Positions 57,401-61,042 are shown, counted from the stretch's first letter. The stretch: DNA of 64,000 nucleotides from Salticus scenicus (GCA_963930645.1 OZ005654.1:35835763-35899762), one strand, 5' to 3'. Made by a program: numbers and translations. The notes: generated from the letters alone by a model not told the origin.

Positions 57401-58070
57401 TGTCATCAAATTAAGAGCTCTCCAATCATTGGCAGTAAGAATTATTGTATGGATTATGTATGACTGTGGGTATTTTCTTATAAGACTCGGTGACAATTTT
57501 CGTATAAAGGCTTGCATTTAAATTTTCTGGTCTTGATCTTAAAGAGTTTGATAAATTGTTGTTTCTTAATAAAATTATTGCTACTGTACATTACCTTATC
57601 AAAATATCTACTCTTAATAAAAGTATTGGTAGGAATAATAATAATTATCATAATTTATGGTTTTGTGGCTAATCATAAGCCAATATAAGTTCCTCATTTA
57701 TTTAAGAGTTCAATTTCTTTTTTCTTTTTTTTTTTGTTTCATTTACAGGGATGATTATCATCATTTGATACACAATGAAGCCTGATATTTTATGAACATT
57801 ACAACCTAATGCATAAAACTCACAATCAACAAAAACAAATATAGCAATTTTTATTTGCTTTTGAATTATTTTAGTTAAAATAATAACATTTTAAGATTTT
57901 TTTACATTAAAAAACATTAATACCTTTCCTATATAATTTGTTTGTAAATATTTTTCCAGTGCATCACATTTACCTGTCCTCGCAAAGAAGAATATAAAAA
58001 GAAACAAACAGCACGGGCTCAACGTTTCCGGAAAAATATGATAGCTAAGCTATCTCAACAAGCTGGTTAA
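1815..58070 (+). CDS. SLX4: SLX4 structure-specific endonuclease scaffold (16 exons, 5' end not in view)
   Basis: This entry spans the gene; exons are listed separately. SLX4 is a nuclear scaffold that binds SLX1, MUS81-EME1 and XPF-ERCC1 and directs cutting of Holliday junctions, forks and interstrand crosslinks. The joined frame is 1,313 codons and stays open across all 16 GT/AG-bounded exons. Domains by residue in this partial protein: UBZ4 zinc finger about 44-66 (CPLC then HIKKC), SDIQLAKALSLSL about 121-133, TPPLL about 173-177, BTB about 314-415, acidic Ser/Asn-rich region 435-1065, SAP-like block about 1085-1130, basic NLS-like stretch (KSKKRKQ) about 1155, and the C-terminal SLX1-binding region 1225-1313. 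The order matches vertebrate SLX4. Only one UBZ is visible; a first one, if present, would lie upstream. Domain identities are from memory of the family, not from a search. Confidence 0.92.
1975..3675. other. SLX4 intron 1
   Basis: Holds the repeat at 2334-2605, G runs near 3018 and 3190, and A/T tracts. Nothing else recognised. Confidence 0.8.
2334..2605. repeat. Short TIR repeat with internal tandem units, copy A
   Basis: Ends GGTCAATCCAGG and CATGGATTGACC are imperfect inverted repeats. The interior repeats a unit of about 32 bases around GGAATTTTGTGAAGGAATCC. A related fragment lies at 21075-21237. Lies in SLX4 intron 1; no target duplication is clear. Confidence 0.6.
3676..3809 (+). CDS. 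SLX4: SLX4 exon 2: second half of the UBZ4 finger
   Basis: Acceptor TTTTACTAG, donor AA|GTGAGT. It encodes LRSNHIKKCGKSKGLS, giving the His and Cys that complete the finger, and then a helical stretch rich in Leu, Glu and Arg (ELQERHALERISLGLP). It starts in phase 0 and leaves two bases of the next Lys codon. An inverted copy of most of this exon lies at 5144-5297. Confidence 0.88.
4480..4810 (-). pseudogene. pogo/Tigger-type transposase relic
   Basis: On the - strand: NIAETPIDFHM, then LTAVLACMANKTKLKPIVIF and KRKAISK. This matches the DETP..D and VLA..ADG.KLPP.IIFK blocks of Tigger/pogo DDE transposases. It is a short piece of the core only; the catalytic Asp of DETP is Ala here. Confidence 0.7.
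6301..6403. repeat. Short hairpin MITE-like element
   Basis: Arms 6301-6344 and 6360-6403 form an imperfect 44-base inverted repeat including ACACCAATGTAAAAATAT, with a 15-base loop. It lies in SLX4 intron 2. Confidence 0.65.
7271..7962. mobile_element. TIR element carrying a THAP-like fragment (P-like)
   Basis: Inverted ends of about 35 bases (TAGAGCATATAT... and ...ATATATGCTCTA) bound the segment, with TACTACT repeated just outside (7271-7277, 7956-7962). Inside, from 7429 on the + strand, a short frame ends CYAFGYKEKFVKEGILSFHK, resembling the start of a THAP zinc finger (CxxxC...SFHKFP) with one Cys lost. THAP fingers are found in P-type transposases. The superfamily is an inference. Confidence 0.55.
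8256..8312 (+). CDS. SLX4: SLX4 exon 3: short basic linker
   Basis: Acceptor TATTTCAG, donor AG|GTATGT. This 57-base micro-exon encodes PVKVPKIPVNKKPIVQPK and keeps phase 2 to phase 2 with both neighbours. It is supported mainly by phase and splice consensus. Confidence 0.75.
8313..9840. other. SLX4 intron 3
   Basis: Holds a broken T tract of more than 60 bases from 8480 and the stem-loop at 8558. Nothing else recognised. Confidence 0.8.
8558..8600. repeat. 18-bp stem-loop
   Basis: TTCAGTATCCACTAGCTT (8558-8575) pairs with AAGCTAGTGGTTACTGAA (8583-8600) with one mismatch and a 7-base loop. It follows a T tract of more than 60 bases in SLX4 intron 3. Confidence 0.7.
9841..9999 (+). CDS. SLX4: SLX4 exon 4: SDIQLAKALSLSL motif
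   Basis: Acceptor TTTTTTTAG, donor TT|GTAATG. It encodes KAESDIQLAKALSLSL, which resembles the conserved Asp-x-x-x-Ala-x-Ala-x-Ser-x-Ser segment after the UBZ in SLX4, then a basic GKKTKKI stretch. The open frame runs three bases on to TAA at 10001, but that TAA overlaps the donor and the next exon restores the frame. Confidence 0.85.
11074..11108 (-). ncRNA. Hammerhead-ribozyme-like core (decayed)
   Basis: On the - strand CTGATGA (11102-11096) and GAAA (11077-11074) bracket an imperfect stem, GTCGC/GTGGC with loop ATGA. Stem I is not visible. It lies 3' of the - strand Penelope fragment, as hammerheads do in Penelope elements. Confidence 0.4.
11197..12090. mobile_element. Inverted pair of Penelope-like endonuclease fragments
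   Basis: Arms of about 360 bases (about 11197-11565 and 11715-12090) are inverted copies. Each encodes the GIY-YIG endonuclease start of a Penelope-like element: GTYIGMTKRKIKRRIKEHF on the + strand at about 11869, and GGTYTGMTKRKIKTRIKEHF on the - strand near 11410. Such head-to-head partial copies are typical of Penelope ends. A hammerhead-like core lies just downstream of the - strand copy at 11074-11102. Confidence 0.75.
12242..12332 (+). CDS. SLX4: SLX4 exon 5: RTPPLL motif
   Basis: Acceptor TTTTACAG, donor GCA|GTAAAT. It encodes SRTPPLLVLRSDEDRKKLL. The TPPLL block is a known landmark of the XPF-binding (MLR) side of SLX4 proteins. Phase 2 in, phase 0 out. Confidence 0.85.
12333..12916. 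other. SLX4 intron 5
   Basis: (GT)n near 12530, (GAAA)n near 12655 and (AAT)n near 12805. No gene. Confidence 0.75.
12917..12994 (+). CDS. SLX4: SLX4 exon 6: short acidic linker
   Basis: Acceptor TATTTAG, donor GAG|GTATCT. It encodes 26 residues (IECEQSSLDSNETE...). An earlier GTAACT inside it could be an alternative in-frame donor at 12959. Both versions keep the frame, so the exact end is less sure than for other exons. Confidence 0.68.
13497..13524 (-). ncRNA. Degenerate hammerhead-like motif 3' of the Penelope copy
   Basis: On the - strand TTGAAGA (13524-13518) is followed by a perfect GACTG/CAGTC stem and CAAAA where the core would be GAAA. Two core changes make activity unlikely. Its place just past the endonuclease domain matches the other copies. 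Confidence 0.35.
13497..14495 (-). pseudogene. Penelope-like element, 3' part (RT fragment and GIY-YIG endonuclease)
   Basis: Reading leftward from 14495: YMKDIYKSLLPSSD, then RT motif A (VKDLYPSMD) and motif B (QNKGVPMGSPIS). The frame then jumps to a post-RT segment (NGYSKTLIDKLYK in related copies), so motif C (YVDD) has been deleted. Downstream, frameshifted, come GIYKISFNF and ATYIGRTKRKRK of the GIY-YIG domain. The element is dead. Its upstream part continues at 17603-17700, beyond the fold-back insertion. Confidence 0.85.
14496..17602. mobile_element. Fold-back transposon with 1,193-bp terminal inverted repeats
   Basis: Arms 14496-15688 and 16410-17602 are inverted copies of exactly equal length. 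Four segments I compared by eye (near 14510, 14650, 15020 and 15550) were identical. The ends are TGTTAAAATATTTG and CAAATATTTTAACA, flanked by a 5-base duplication TTCAG (14491-14495, 17603-17607). Removing the insert rejoins Penelope RT coding sequence (IVNKSE to PTYELEIYM). The 721-base spacer holds no recognised gene and a 12-bp hairpin at 15690-15718. TGTTA ends with a 4-5-base duplication recall Ginger-type elements, but the class is not established. Confidence 0.9.
17603..17700 (-). pseudogene. Penelope-like element, upstream RT fragment
   Basis: On the - strand YKYKDHKN and LRQIVNKSE appear in two frames, matching the intact GKYKDHKNPPSLQPIVNKSE of the copy at 62300-62390. It is the continuation of the 13497-14495 element across the fold-back insert, with one frameshift. 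Confidence 0.8.
18052..18758. repeat. Dispersed repeat family B, copy 1 (CAGGGTTCCCAC ends)
   Basis: The right end is GTGGGAACCCTG and the left end is a decayed CACCGTTCCCAC. The interior (GGGTCAGGGA, AATGCTTTTTAAGC, GGAAAAGTCAGGGAATTTTA) is shared with 54389-55597. A block of about 65 bases (CAAATATTCC.GCCACAAATGAGGC) is duplicated inside, near 18325 and 18615. Probably a hAT-derived non-autonomous element; no clean target duplication. Confidence 0.65.
19344..19538 (+). CDS. SLX4: SLX4 exon 7
   Basis: Acceptor TTTCTGTAG, donor AAT|GTGAGT. Sixty-five codons in phase 0 at both ends. The encoded ELTMWYLTSKSSDKC and LLHLSQIPGHEIV have a folded-domain composition and precede the BTB domain, where vertebrate SLX4 has its MLR to BTB linker. 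Confidence 0.83.
19539..20335. other. SLX4 intron 7
   Basis: AT-rich, with a G run at 19825. Nothing recognised. Confidence 0.8.
20336..20521 (+). CDS. SLX4: SLX4 exon 8: start of the BTB domain
   Basis: Acceptor TTGTTTTAG, donor CAA|GTATGA. It encodes SLLVASSWMSDVDIHTACG and VIPAHKLLLAIRCPPLKQ, which is the classic BTB opening (SDV, then AHK, then a Leu-rich helix and RCP). In SLX4 the BTB domain mediates dimerisation. Confidence 0.9.
20857..20904 (-). ncRNA. Hammerhead ribozyme-like motif with apparently complete core
   Basis: On the - strand: stem I ATGCA, CTGAAGA, one unpaired C, stem II GGTA/TACC, GAAA, a 3-bp stem III (A-CA, loop GC, TG-U), cleavage position UA, then stem I TGCAT. This fits the minimal type I hammerhead with very short stem III reported in Penelope elements. 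One extra unpaired base at the stem II entry departs from the canonical fold. No cleavage data. Confidence 0.6.
21075..21237. repeat. Short TIR repeat with internal tandem units, copy B (partial)
   Basis: Shares GAATTTTGTGAAGGGGCCC, GTGGAATTTTGTG and the right end GCCTGGATTGATCCCTG with the copy at 2334-2605. The left end is not clear. Confidence 0.55.
22500..22545. mobile_element. Possible Helitron-like 3' terminus
   Basis: GAGCAGGAGGCAGAAGCCCC followed by TAGT resembles a Helitron 3' hairpin ending in CTAG before T. There is no matching 5' end nearby, and the stem is imperfect. Confidence 0.25.
22560..23870 (+). pseudogene. Gypsy-type retrotransposon gag remnant
   Basis: An intact stretch of 212 codons (23150-23788) encodes a gag-like capsid end with a CCHC zinc knuckle CWGCGKDGHIKRSC. 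Upstream frames, broken by stops, read SSWQAFKT and THLVASLRGDAADTLETLL, the capsid core. A charged, Lys/Glu-rich stretch starts the frame. No 5' LTR is seen, so the element is 5' truncated. Confidence 0.8.
23909..25456. mobile_element. TIR element nested in the Gypsy remnant
   Basis: CAGTAGAGGTGCACAACC at the left and GGTTATGCACCCCTACTG at the right are inverted repeats with two mismatches. TA flanks both ends (23907-23908, 25457-25458). The insert contains GCGGCCC-rich ends and no recognisable transposase. TA flanks suggest a Tc1/mariner-like target, but the end sequence also looks hAT-like; the class is unresolved. Confidence 0.7.
25470..26530 (+). pseudogene. Gypsy integrase remnant
   Basis: The frame gives the HHCC finger (LHSSPTEGHFGVMKTL ... 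WCKYCDACAARKG) with one stop, then the core: FEWIALDILGPL (first catalytic Asp), LHTNQGMNF where the second Asp is Asn, and HQSDGMVERFN with the Glu. SPKLQCNWDGPYTVLKRL is the C-terminal domain. RT and RNase H are missing between gag and here. The Asn substitution and stops mean it is inactive. Confidence 0.85.
26794..27290 (+). mobile_element. Gypsy 3' LTR with polypurine tract
   Basis: GGGAGGGGGCAA at 26782-26793 is a polypurine tract. The LTR starts TGTTAGG and ends GTATGCAACA (497 bases). It carries a TATTTAAGG promoter-like box near 26991 and AATAAA near 27219. No 5' partner LTR was found. Confidence 0.75.
27599..27750 (+). CDS. SLX4: SLX4 exon 9: middle of the BTB domain
   Basis: Acceptor TTTGCAG, donor AA|GTAAGT. 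It encodes FDAALQFLNFIYTGIID and LMSDLFYLANK, the BTB segment with the FLxxIYTG signature. It is separated from exon 8 by the 7-kb intron that holds a Gypsy remnant. Confidence 0.9.
27751..29423. other. SLX4 intron 9
   Basis: A degenerate hammerhead-like motif at 28751 is followed by about 500 bases of less AT-rich sequence, probably the rest of a Penelope end, without a readable frame. Confidence 0.6.
28751..28790 (-). ncRNA. Degenerate hammerhead-like motif
   Basis: On the - strand: stem I GACA/TGTC, a 6-bp stem II GGCTAG/CTAGCC with loop TGTT, and the short CATC segment before stem I. The core reads CTCAGGA and AAAA instead of CUGANGA and GAAA, so it is a decayed relative of the better copies. 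Confidence 0.4.
29424..29512 (+). CDS. SLX4: SLX4 exon 10: end of the BTB domain
   Basis: Acceptor TACTTACAG. It encodes YEVLDLQALLHAKN, the terminal BTB helix. The donor CTTA|GTAATA is weak, but it is the one that leaves a single base and joins in frame with exon 11. Confidence 0.8.
29513..30456. other. SLX4 intron 10
   Basis: AT-rich. Nothing recognised. Confidence 0.8.
30457..32352 (+). CDS. SLX4: SLX4 exon 11: giant acidic exon with repeats and SIM-like motifs
   Basis: Acceptor TATTTTCAG, donor ACAG|GTTAGT. The 1,896 bases encode 631 whole codons rich in Ser, Asn, Asp and Glu. From about 30747 to 31284 the protein is made of two tandem repeat types: three copies of a block of about 38 residues with SPVIFDVNDSDSEAD, and two copies of a block of about 43 residues with ETTEC, NYSQKPAL and VESN. 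A separate PEVVISDSNSDSE lies near 31960. Hydrophobic residues followed by acid and Ser look like SUMO-interaction motifs. Many SP/TP sites (FSPK, TPEK, SPVL) are possible CDK sites. The first ATG of the open stretch (30537) is internal, not a gene start. Confidence 0.9.
32917..34770 (+). mobile_element. Non-autonomous Helitron
   Basis: The 5' end is A|TCTATAATAATAAAAGAAG and the 3' end is GGCGGCTAG|T, so the insert lies between A and T with no target duplication. A hairpin GCGAACCAG/CTGGTCGC (34741-34756) lies about 13 bases from the CTAG end. The interior is richer in CpG than its surroundings and repeats CACCGAGCGGGA (near 34499 and 34701). No Rep or helicase coding sequence is seen. Sits in SLX4 intron 11. 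Confidence 0.7.
34771..35119. other. SLX4 intron 11, part after the Helitron
   Basis: Unique-looking AT-rich sequence. It repeats TATGAAGACTAT, also found at the Helitron 5' flank. The part before the Helitron (32353-32916) also holds nothing recognised. Confidence 0.7.
35120..35314 (+). CDS. SLX4: SLX4 exon 12: SAP-like conserved block
   Basis: Acceptor TTATTTTAG, donor CAT|GTAAGA. It encodes TPLPDYKSMMTPEIKQALK and IGVKALPRKKAVAILSHVY, matching the TPxPxYxxMxTPxLKxxLxxxGxxxLPKxxMxxxL signature of the SLX4 SAP-like region that contributes to MUS81 binding. This is the most diagnostic exon for calling the gene SLX4. Confidence 0.92.
36076..36363. repeat. Tandem duplication, 147-base unit
   Basis: Two diverged copies (36076-36222, 36223-36363) share TATGCATTTTCTTGTAT, CTTCATTATTTACCTATTA and GCAAAAATGAAGAAATACA at a constant offset of 147 bases. 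The open frame across it is a by-product. Confidence 0.8.
37476..38004. mobile_element. piggyBac-like MITE with a palindrome at its left end
   Basis: The left end is TTAACCTCTTCGCTTCAG followed by a perfect 24-base palindrome at 37492-37515 (centre CACATATGTG). The right end GGATCCAAAGAGG then TTAT mirrors the left CCTCTT.G, with one change from TTAA. TTAA targets and CCTCT ends suggest piggyBac. No transposase. Confidence 0.5.
38614..38824 (+). CDS. SLX4: SLX4 exon 13: basic/acidic linker with NLS-like run
   Basis: Acceptor AATTTTCTAG, donor TG|GTAAAT. It encodes IKSKKRKQ and KPVKKQQKENN, then an acidic SPESDESSSENPE tail. It lies between the SAP-like block and the SLX1-binding end and joins exon 14 through a split Trp codon. 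Confidence 0.82.
40596..41223. mobile_element. hAT-type MITE (TAGAGGCTGATTTA / CAGTGTCGGAATTA ends)
   Basis: A perfect 8-base duplication TTTACCTT (40588-40595, 41224-41231) flanks decayed inverted ends that resemble the CAGTGGCGGATTTA ends of the element at 1351-1525. No coding capacity. Confidence 0.75.
42097..42140 (-). ncRNA. Hammerhead ribozyme-like motif, canonical geometry
   Basis: On the - strand: stem I GTAC, CTGAAGA, a perfect 7-bp stem II AGAAAGG/CCTTTCT with loop CTGCG, GAAA, a 2-bp stem III with loop CA, cleavage position UA, then stem I GTGC (one G-U pair). All core positions of a minimal type I hammerhead are present with no extra base. No Penelope coding sequence is recognised next to it. 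Confidence 0.65.
44544..46270. mobile_element. hAT-like element in the SINE (TAGAGATG ends)
   Basis: Ends TAGAGATGTAAA and (TT)CACATCTCTA are short inverted repeats. GCCCACC is duplicated at 44537-44543 and 46271-46277. The interior has degenerate repeats of CAGTCAACC and GAAAAAAAT (45300-45540) and an AT-rich hairpin at 45791-45848. No transposase. Confidence 0.72.
45791..45848. repeat. AT-rich hairpin
   Basis: ATATATATGGATACAT pairs with ATGTATCCATATATAT around a short ATATAAC loop, extending into (AT)n on both sides. Confidence 0.7.
46458..47103. mobile_element. hAT-type MITE, copy 2 of the CCCAGTGGCAGAAA family
   Basis: Left end CTCAGTGACAGAAAC (two changes) and right end TTTCTGCCACTGGG, with a perfect 8-base duplication GGCCTAGG (46450-46457, 47104-47111). 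It is the reverse orientation of the copy at 445-805 and keeps about 280 bases (roughly 46720-46990) that copy 1 lacks. The three internal units of about 45 bases are on the left. Confidence 0.88.
47177..48069. other. SLX4 intron 13, between the SINE and the Tc1 element
   Basis: Short open stretches only (47192-47377). No family recognised. 50246-50655 is also empty. Confidence 0.6.
48169..50001 (-). pseudogene. Tc1-type transposase, split and decayed
   Basis: From 50001 leftward: an HTH start (RRVGWSIRQISTDTHLDAST and VHWLWQRWLEQGNV), then decayed middle frames to about 49570. After the insertion the C-terminal core follows: ALYQQDNAQPHTA (second catalytic Asp) and SWPPFSPDLSPIKHIWD, where the third catalytic residue, normally Glu in IEH, is Lys. 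It is inactive. Confidence 0.82.
48611..49565 (+). mobile_element. hAT-like element encoding a BED-finger fragment
   Basis: Ends CAGGGCTGCCAAC and GTTGGCAGCCCTG are perfect inverted repeats. From 49164 the + strand reads MSDDDDDDNPKKKKK, then after one stop YTICSSNFRLNNAGVYDCSR and HIATS, the CxxC...H pattern of the BED zinc finger at the N-terminus of hAT transposases. The rest of the transposase is missing. The target duplication is imperfect (GGCTAG/CTCTAG). Confidence 0.72.
50656..50794 (+). CDS. SLX4: SLX4 exon 14: start of the C-terminal SLX1-binding region
   Basis: Acceptor CCCCTAG, donor ATA|GTAAGA. It encodes DDVIETVKHFIKSSEELYHN and VLNYI, like the helix before the SLX1-interacting domain of vertebrate SLX4. 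It follows the 11.8-kb intron 13. Confidence 0.87.
51421..51442. repeat. Perfect G/C hairpin
   Basis: GAGGGGGGC and GCCCCCCTC form a 9-bp stem with loop AGTA. Similar G-run/C-run hairpins occur at 1376-1400 and near 51060. Confidence 0.8.
52168..52444. mobile_element. Palindromic element with two hammerhead-like arms
   Basis: Arms of about 110 bases (52168-52282 and 52341-52444) are inverted copies with a 58-base centre. Each arm holds CTGAACAT, a GGCTA-type stem, then (G/A)AAA and TATATACGC, a decayed hammerhead core pointing outward in opposite directions. CTGAACA breaks the CUGANGA consensus. A CT-rich microsatellite forms part of each arm. Confidence 0.65.
53101..53828. mobile_element. 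TIR element (AATGGGCTCTTC ends)
   Basis: AATGGGCTCTTC at the left and GAAGAGCCCATT at the right are perfect inverted repeats; weaker similarity runs on for about 45 bases (TGATA.AGGAAAA). No clear target duplication and no coding sequence. Lies in SLX4 intron 14. Confidence 0.6.
53929..54018 (+). CDS. SLX4: SLX4 exon 15: SLX1-binding helices
   Basis: Acceptor AATTTTAG, donor CAA|GTATGT. Thirty codons, phase 0 at both ends, encode PLNLVEFHQELKKKGVKIS and KLMDFLDEQ. The pattern PxxLxxxxxxLxxxGxxxxxxxLxDFLD is the conserved C-terminal domain that binds SLX1. Confidence 0.9.
54389..55597. repeat. Dispersed repeat family B, copy 2
   Basis: Starts CAGGGTTGCTCCGGGTCAGG and ends TTGAGTAGGAACCCTC, matching the two ends of the copy at 18052-18758. 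The interior is longer and mostly different. Lies in SLX4 intron 15. Confidence 0.6.
55598..56849. other. SLX4 intron 15, middle part
   Basis: Less AT-rich than the flanks and possibly old transposon sequence leading into the mariner relic, but no readable frame. 57037-57959 holds only simple repeats. Confidence 0.5.
56850..57036 (+). pseudogene. mariner-type transposase relic
   Basis: The + strand reads VFLHDNAQLYTAGVIQ, then in another frame HPFCSSNLASSTYHLF and CHLPVQSFQS. This matches the HDNARPH, PYSPDLAPSDYHLF and GQRF blocks of mariner DD34D transposase. A stop and a frame shift break it. Confidence 0.75.
57960..58070 (+). CDS. SLX4: SLX4 exon 16: C-terminus and stop
   Basis: Acceptor TTTTTCCAG; TAA stop at 58068-58070. 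It encodes CITFTCPRKEEYKKK and a basic tail ending KLSQQAG. CITFT is the expected continuation of the SLX1-binding domain. Confidence 0.9.
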   Translation, partial: CITFTCPRKEEYKKKQTARAQRFRKNMIAKLSQQAG

Positions 58071-58449
58071 CTAAAAATATTGCCAAGTTATGTTTGTATA
58101 TGGATAAATATTTTTACTATTTATACTTTTATATGAATTTTATTCTGTATTTTTGTACAAACTCCTAAAATATAAATCAAACTATTATTGTTGTTGATTA
58201 TCATTATTTGTGTTTTTTGCTCATGAAAACATTTTCTCATAGTTTAAAATGCTTAGTTTTCCATTTGGCGTGGTAAAAAAAAAAAAATCCAAAATTACAT
58301 ATTCTATATTAATAACCATTAGCAATGATAAAACTACTTAACATGTAAAAAACCTTTAAAAATTCTACTTACATTCAAGTAGAATTTATCCAAATTTTTA
58401 TTTTGTATGAATGAATGGTAAATTGGTAACATAGTGTATGCCGATTAAA

Positions 58450-58467
58450 AATAAAAATTTAAATAAA
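58450..58467 (+). promoter_or_regulatory. Candidate SLX4 polyadenylation signals
   Basis: Two AATAAA hexamers occur at 58450-58455 and 58462-58467, about 380 bases past the stop codon and just before a MITE. They are the first good hexamers after the stop. AT-rich DNA makes chance hexamers common. Confidence 0.4.
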
Positions 58468-58506
58468 ACCCGTTATTTAAATTGCTTCTTTTTGAGAATA
58501 CTTAAA

Positions 58507-58688
58507 CAGAGCTGCCAACCTAATCCGGCAAATTGTTTGTACCGCCCATTTTTCTACACCAATATATTTTTAGAGTATTTGTTTTCTTAATTCATCGTAA
58601 ATATATTTGAAGATAATTACTCTAAAAATTAAGTGGTGTAGAAAAAGGGGCGGTACTAACAATTTGCCGGATTAGGTTGGCAGCTCTG
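58507..58688. mobile_element. MITE with long inverted repeats (CAGAGCTGCCAACC ends)
   Basis: Nearly perfect arms of about 55 bases (CAGAGCTGCCAACCTAATCC...) and a direct duplication CTTAAA at 58501-58506 and 58689-58694. The end resembles CAGGGCTGCCAAC of the element at 48611-49565. It lies just past the SLX4 poly(A) candidates. Confidence 0.82.
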
Positions 58689-58729
58689 CTTAAAATTTAA
58701 CTCATTTGGTTAGTGATATCTTTCTGGAT

Positions 58730-59052
58730 TGTTGTCCAGTGGCATTGTGCTCCTTCATGATAAAGCTTTTCTGCATGCTGCTGTGTTGACGAAGGAATTG
58801 CTCTAGCAATTTATCTGGAAAGTTTTTTAACATCCACTTTATAGCCCAGACTTTTCCCCCCTTAATGATTACTTTCTTTTTTCCAATTTGAAGAATTTTG
58901 TGGCCAGAAAACAATATGGAAATGATGATGAACTGAAAAAGAAAGTTAAAGCTTGGTTCAAAAACTTATCAGCAAGTGAATATGCAGAAGGCATAAAAAA
59001 GCTGGTACTGTGCCATGACAAATGTTTCAATTTGAACAGCGACAGGTACAAT
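58730..59052 (+). pseudogene. mariner-type transposase C-terminal relic
   Basis: After broken frames (IVLLHDKAFLHAAV, then LYSPDFSPLNDYF), an open stretch from 58888 gives GNDDELKKKVKAWFKNLSAS and EYAEGIKKLVLCHDKCFNLN, the usual end of mariner transposases. Frame changes and stops in the first half make it a relic. Confidence 0.78.
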
Positions 59053-59223
59053 ATCAAAATATGTTGCAAAAAAAAGTTTTATTTTATTATCTTGATTAAA
59101 AATATTTAGAAAAATAAACGTTCTTTACTTTAGAAATTTTATTTATTAATTCATCAACCATGAAAATTAATTTTAAATAAAATGGAGTGTAAGGTTGATT
59201 TTTATACAAACTATGTGAAAAAT

Positions 59224-59293
59224 GCCAGAACCGGGAATCGAACTTGGGCTTTCCGGTTAATGTGCAGTTGCTCTACCACTGAGCTATCCTGGC
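59224..59293 (-). tRNA. tRNA-like sequence (pseudogene) inside a small inverted repeat
   Basis: On the - strand GCCAGGA/TTCTGGC form a full acceptor stem, with GCTC..GAGC D stem and TTCGATT T loop. The anticodon loop would be ACATTAA, but the anticodon stem (ACTGC/CCGGA) has two mismatches and the T stem (CCAAG/CCCGG) two A-C pairs. It is 70 bases long. TATGTGAAAAATGC/GCATTTCTCACATA (59212-59225, 59308-59321) flank it. It is probably a tRNA-derived mobile unit rather than a working tRNA. Confidence 0.5.
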
Positions 59294-59649
59294 TGATAAC
59301 CAGCTCAGCATTTCTCACATAACCTTGTCAATGGATTTGTCAGGATGAGCATAAACTTTTATTAAATATGACTATAAGGACTTTTGTAATATTTTTTTAA
59401 TTGAAACATACTATAGCATAAATGCTTACATTTTTTAAATCATTTTGTAATTGGAAGTAATATGTCTGCAACCAATTGTTGCAAAGATAAAAGCCTCTTC
59501 ATGTCTTTGTTTTCCACCCAGTAAAATCTATTATTTAATCTTGCATTATAGAAGTAATTATATCCAAATTTTGATATAACATATGAATGAAACTTTATTG
59601 AGGAAGTTTATATCATCTTCAATAGTTTTCGCTTTTCAAGGGTTATGAT

Positions 59650-59830
59650 GATTGTAGCCCAGTAGCAGAGCATCGAGCTCATAATCAGAGGATTGTAGGT
59701 TCAATCTTAAGCTGGCTGAAAACAATCATTAACATTAATGATGGGTGATGTACGTAAAATCTGTCATGGCTGCTATGTCCTATGCTTGAAATTAAAGAAA
59801 TTACCGATTAGATCTTCACAAGTGTTCACA
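59650..59830 (+). mobile_element. Probable tRNA-derived SINE
   Basis: TAGCCCAGTAGCAGAGCATC (box A region), CTCATAATC (Met-type anticodon loop) and GGTTCAATC (box B, 59698-59706) follow tRNA spacing. A non-tRNA body follows. Its 3' limit and target duplication were not found. Confidence 0.5.
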
Positions 59831-60971
59831 ATAAACATTATTAAAAACAATTTAATACTGTTCTTATGTTTTTGACAGGATGACTAGCATTTCAACTTTT
59901 CAAATTCAGTGAATCCTGCTATTTATTTCCCATGAAAATTTCACAACATTAGTGAATAATTTAGCAATGAAGTGCATAAATTAGATATTTCAAATAGCAA
60001 GCTATTAACAATGGCTTATTTCTATGAAATTTGTTTTAAAAAAAATCCTTGACCACTAGCCTATCCTACTCCATAAATATCCTTGATTAATTCCATCAGA
60101 TTTTTCATTCACAATTCAATTTAATATTCTTTTCCCTTTCCTTGTTCTAACTATCACAGTCAATATTTATAATATTAACTTCCATTTTAGATTTTAAATC
60201 ATCGTTAAGAGTCATGATTTTTATTATCAAGATTCTTTTTTCTAATCAAACTTTGTTTCTTCTAATCCAGATCAGTTATTTAAAAATATACTTAAAGGAA
60301 CTTGGCATCACTGTAGATTTCATAAAAAAAAACTTATTTCCACTTAATATTTATAAATTAAACCATATTAGGTTCATTCAATAAAATATATATTTAGGGA
60401 ACAATTCTTATGATCTTTGATATATTTTTTACAGATTGAAATCTTTAAATTATGTTTTCTCAGTTTTCATTTTTTTTCACGAATTCATGATCTTTAAAAT
60501 GCTAAAATTTCTATGAATATTTAAAAGACTTATTTTGTATTTTTTTTTTTTTTTTTTTAAATGTTTAATCAAACCTACTTAAAAGAATTAGCGATGGATT
60601 TTACAATATCTTTAAAAGAAAAAATATAACAAAAATCGTTTTTTTTTTTCTCAAATTTTTACATAGAATTGCTCATTTTAATTTTTCATGAAAAACTAAT
60701 TAATGAATTTTAAAATCCATCCCTAATTCTTTTAAATGAATGAATTTTGATTTACTGGGGCATTGTAGGAAAAATAGTTTTATGTACCTGAATCTATAAT
60801 AACTTTTAAAATTTTATTATTATATTTGAAATTTTAATAATCATTTACATCGCATAAAAGATTTTTCTTTCATATTGGAATTGTGGATTCAATCATTAAA
60901 AAAAATATAAATCAGGTGTTGAATTTGTGAAAAAAAAATGTTACCTTACATTAAATCCTTTAAAAAATGAG
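59831..60971. other. Intergenic AT-rich stretch
   Basis: Nothing recognised apart from T tracts. Confidence 0.7.
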
Positions 60972-61015
60972 GAGCTTATATATTTCGGTTCCAACCAGAA
61001 CCATCTTCAGAGCTC
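60972..61015 (-). ncRNA. Hammerhead ribozyme-like motif 3' of a Penelope endonuclease
   Basis: On the - strand: stem I GAGCT, CTGAAGA, one unpaired T, stem II GGTTC/GAACC, GAAA, TATA as a tiny stem III, cleavage position UA, stem I AGCTC (5 bp, perfect). It begins 28 bases past the stop side of the - strand Penelope endonuclease frame, as expected for Penelope hammerheads. Confidence 0.62.
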
Positions 61016-61042
61016 AACAATGACAAAATGCTCGGGGGTGGC

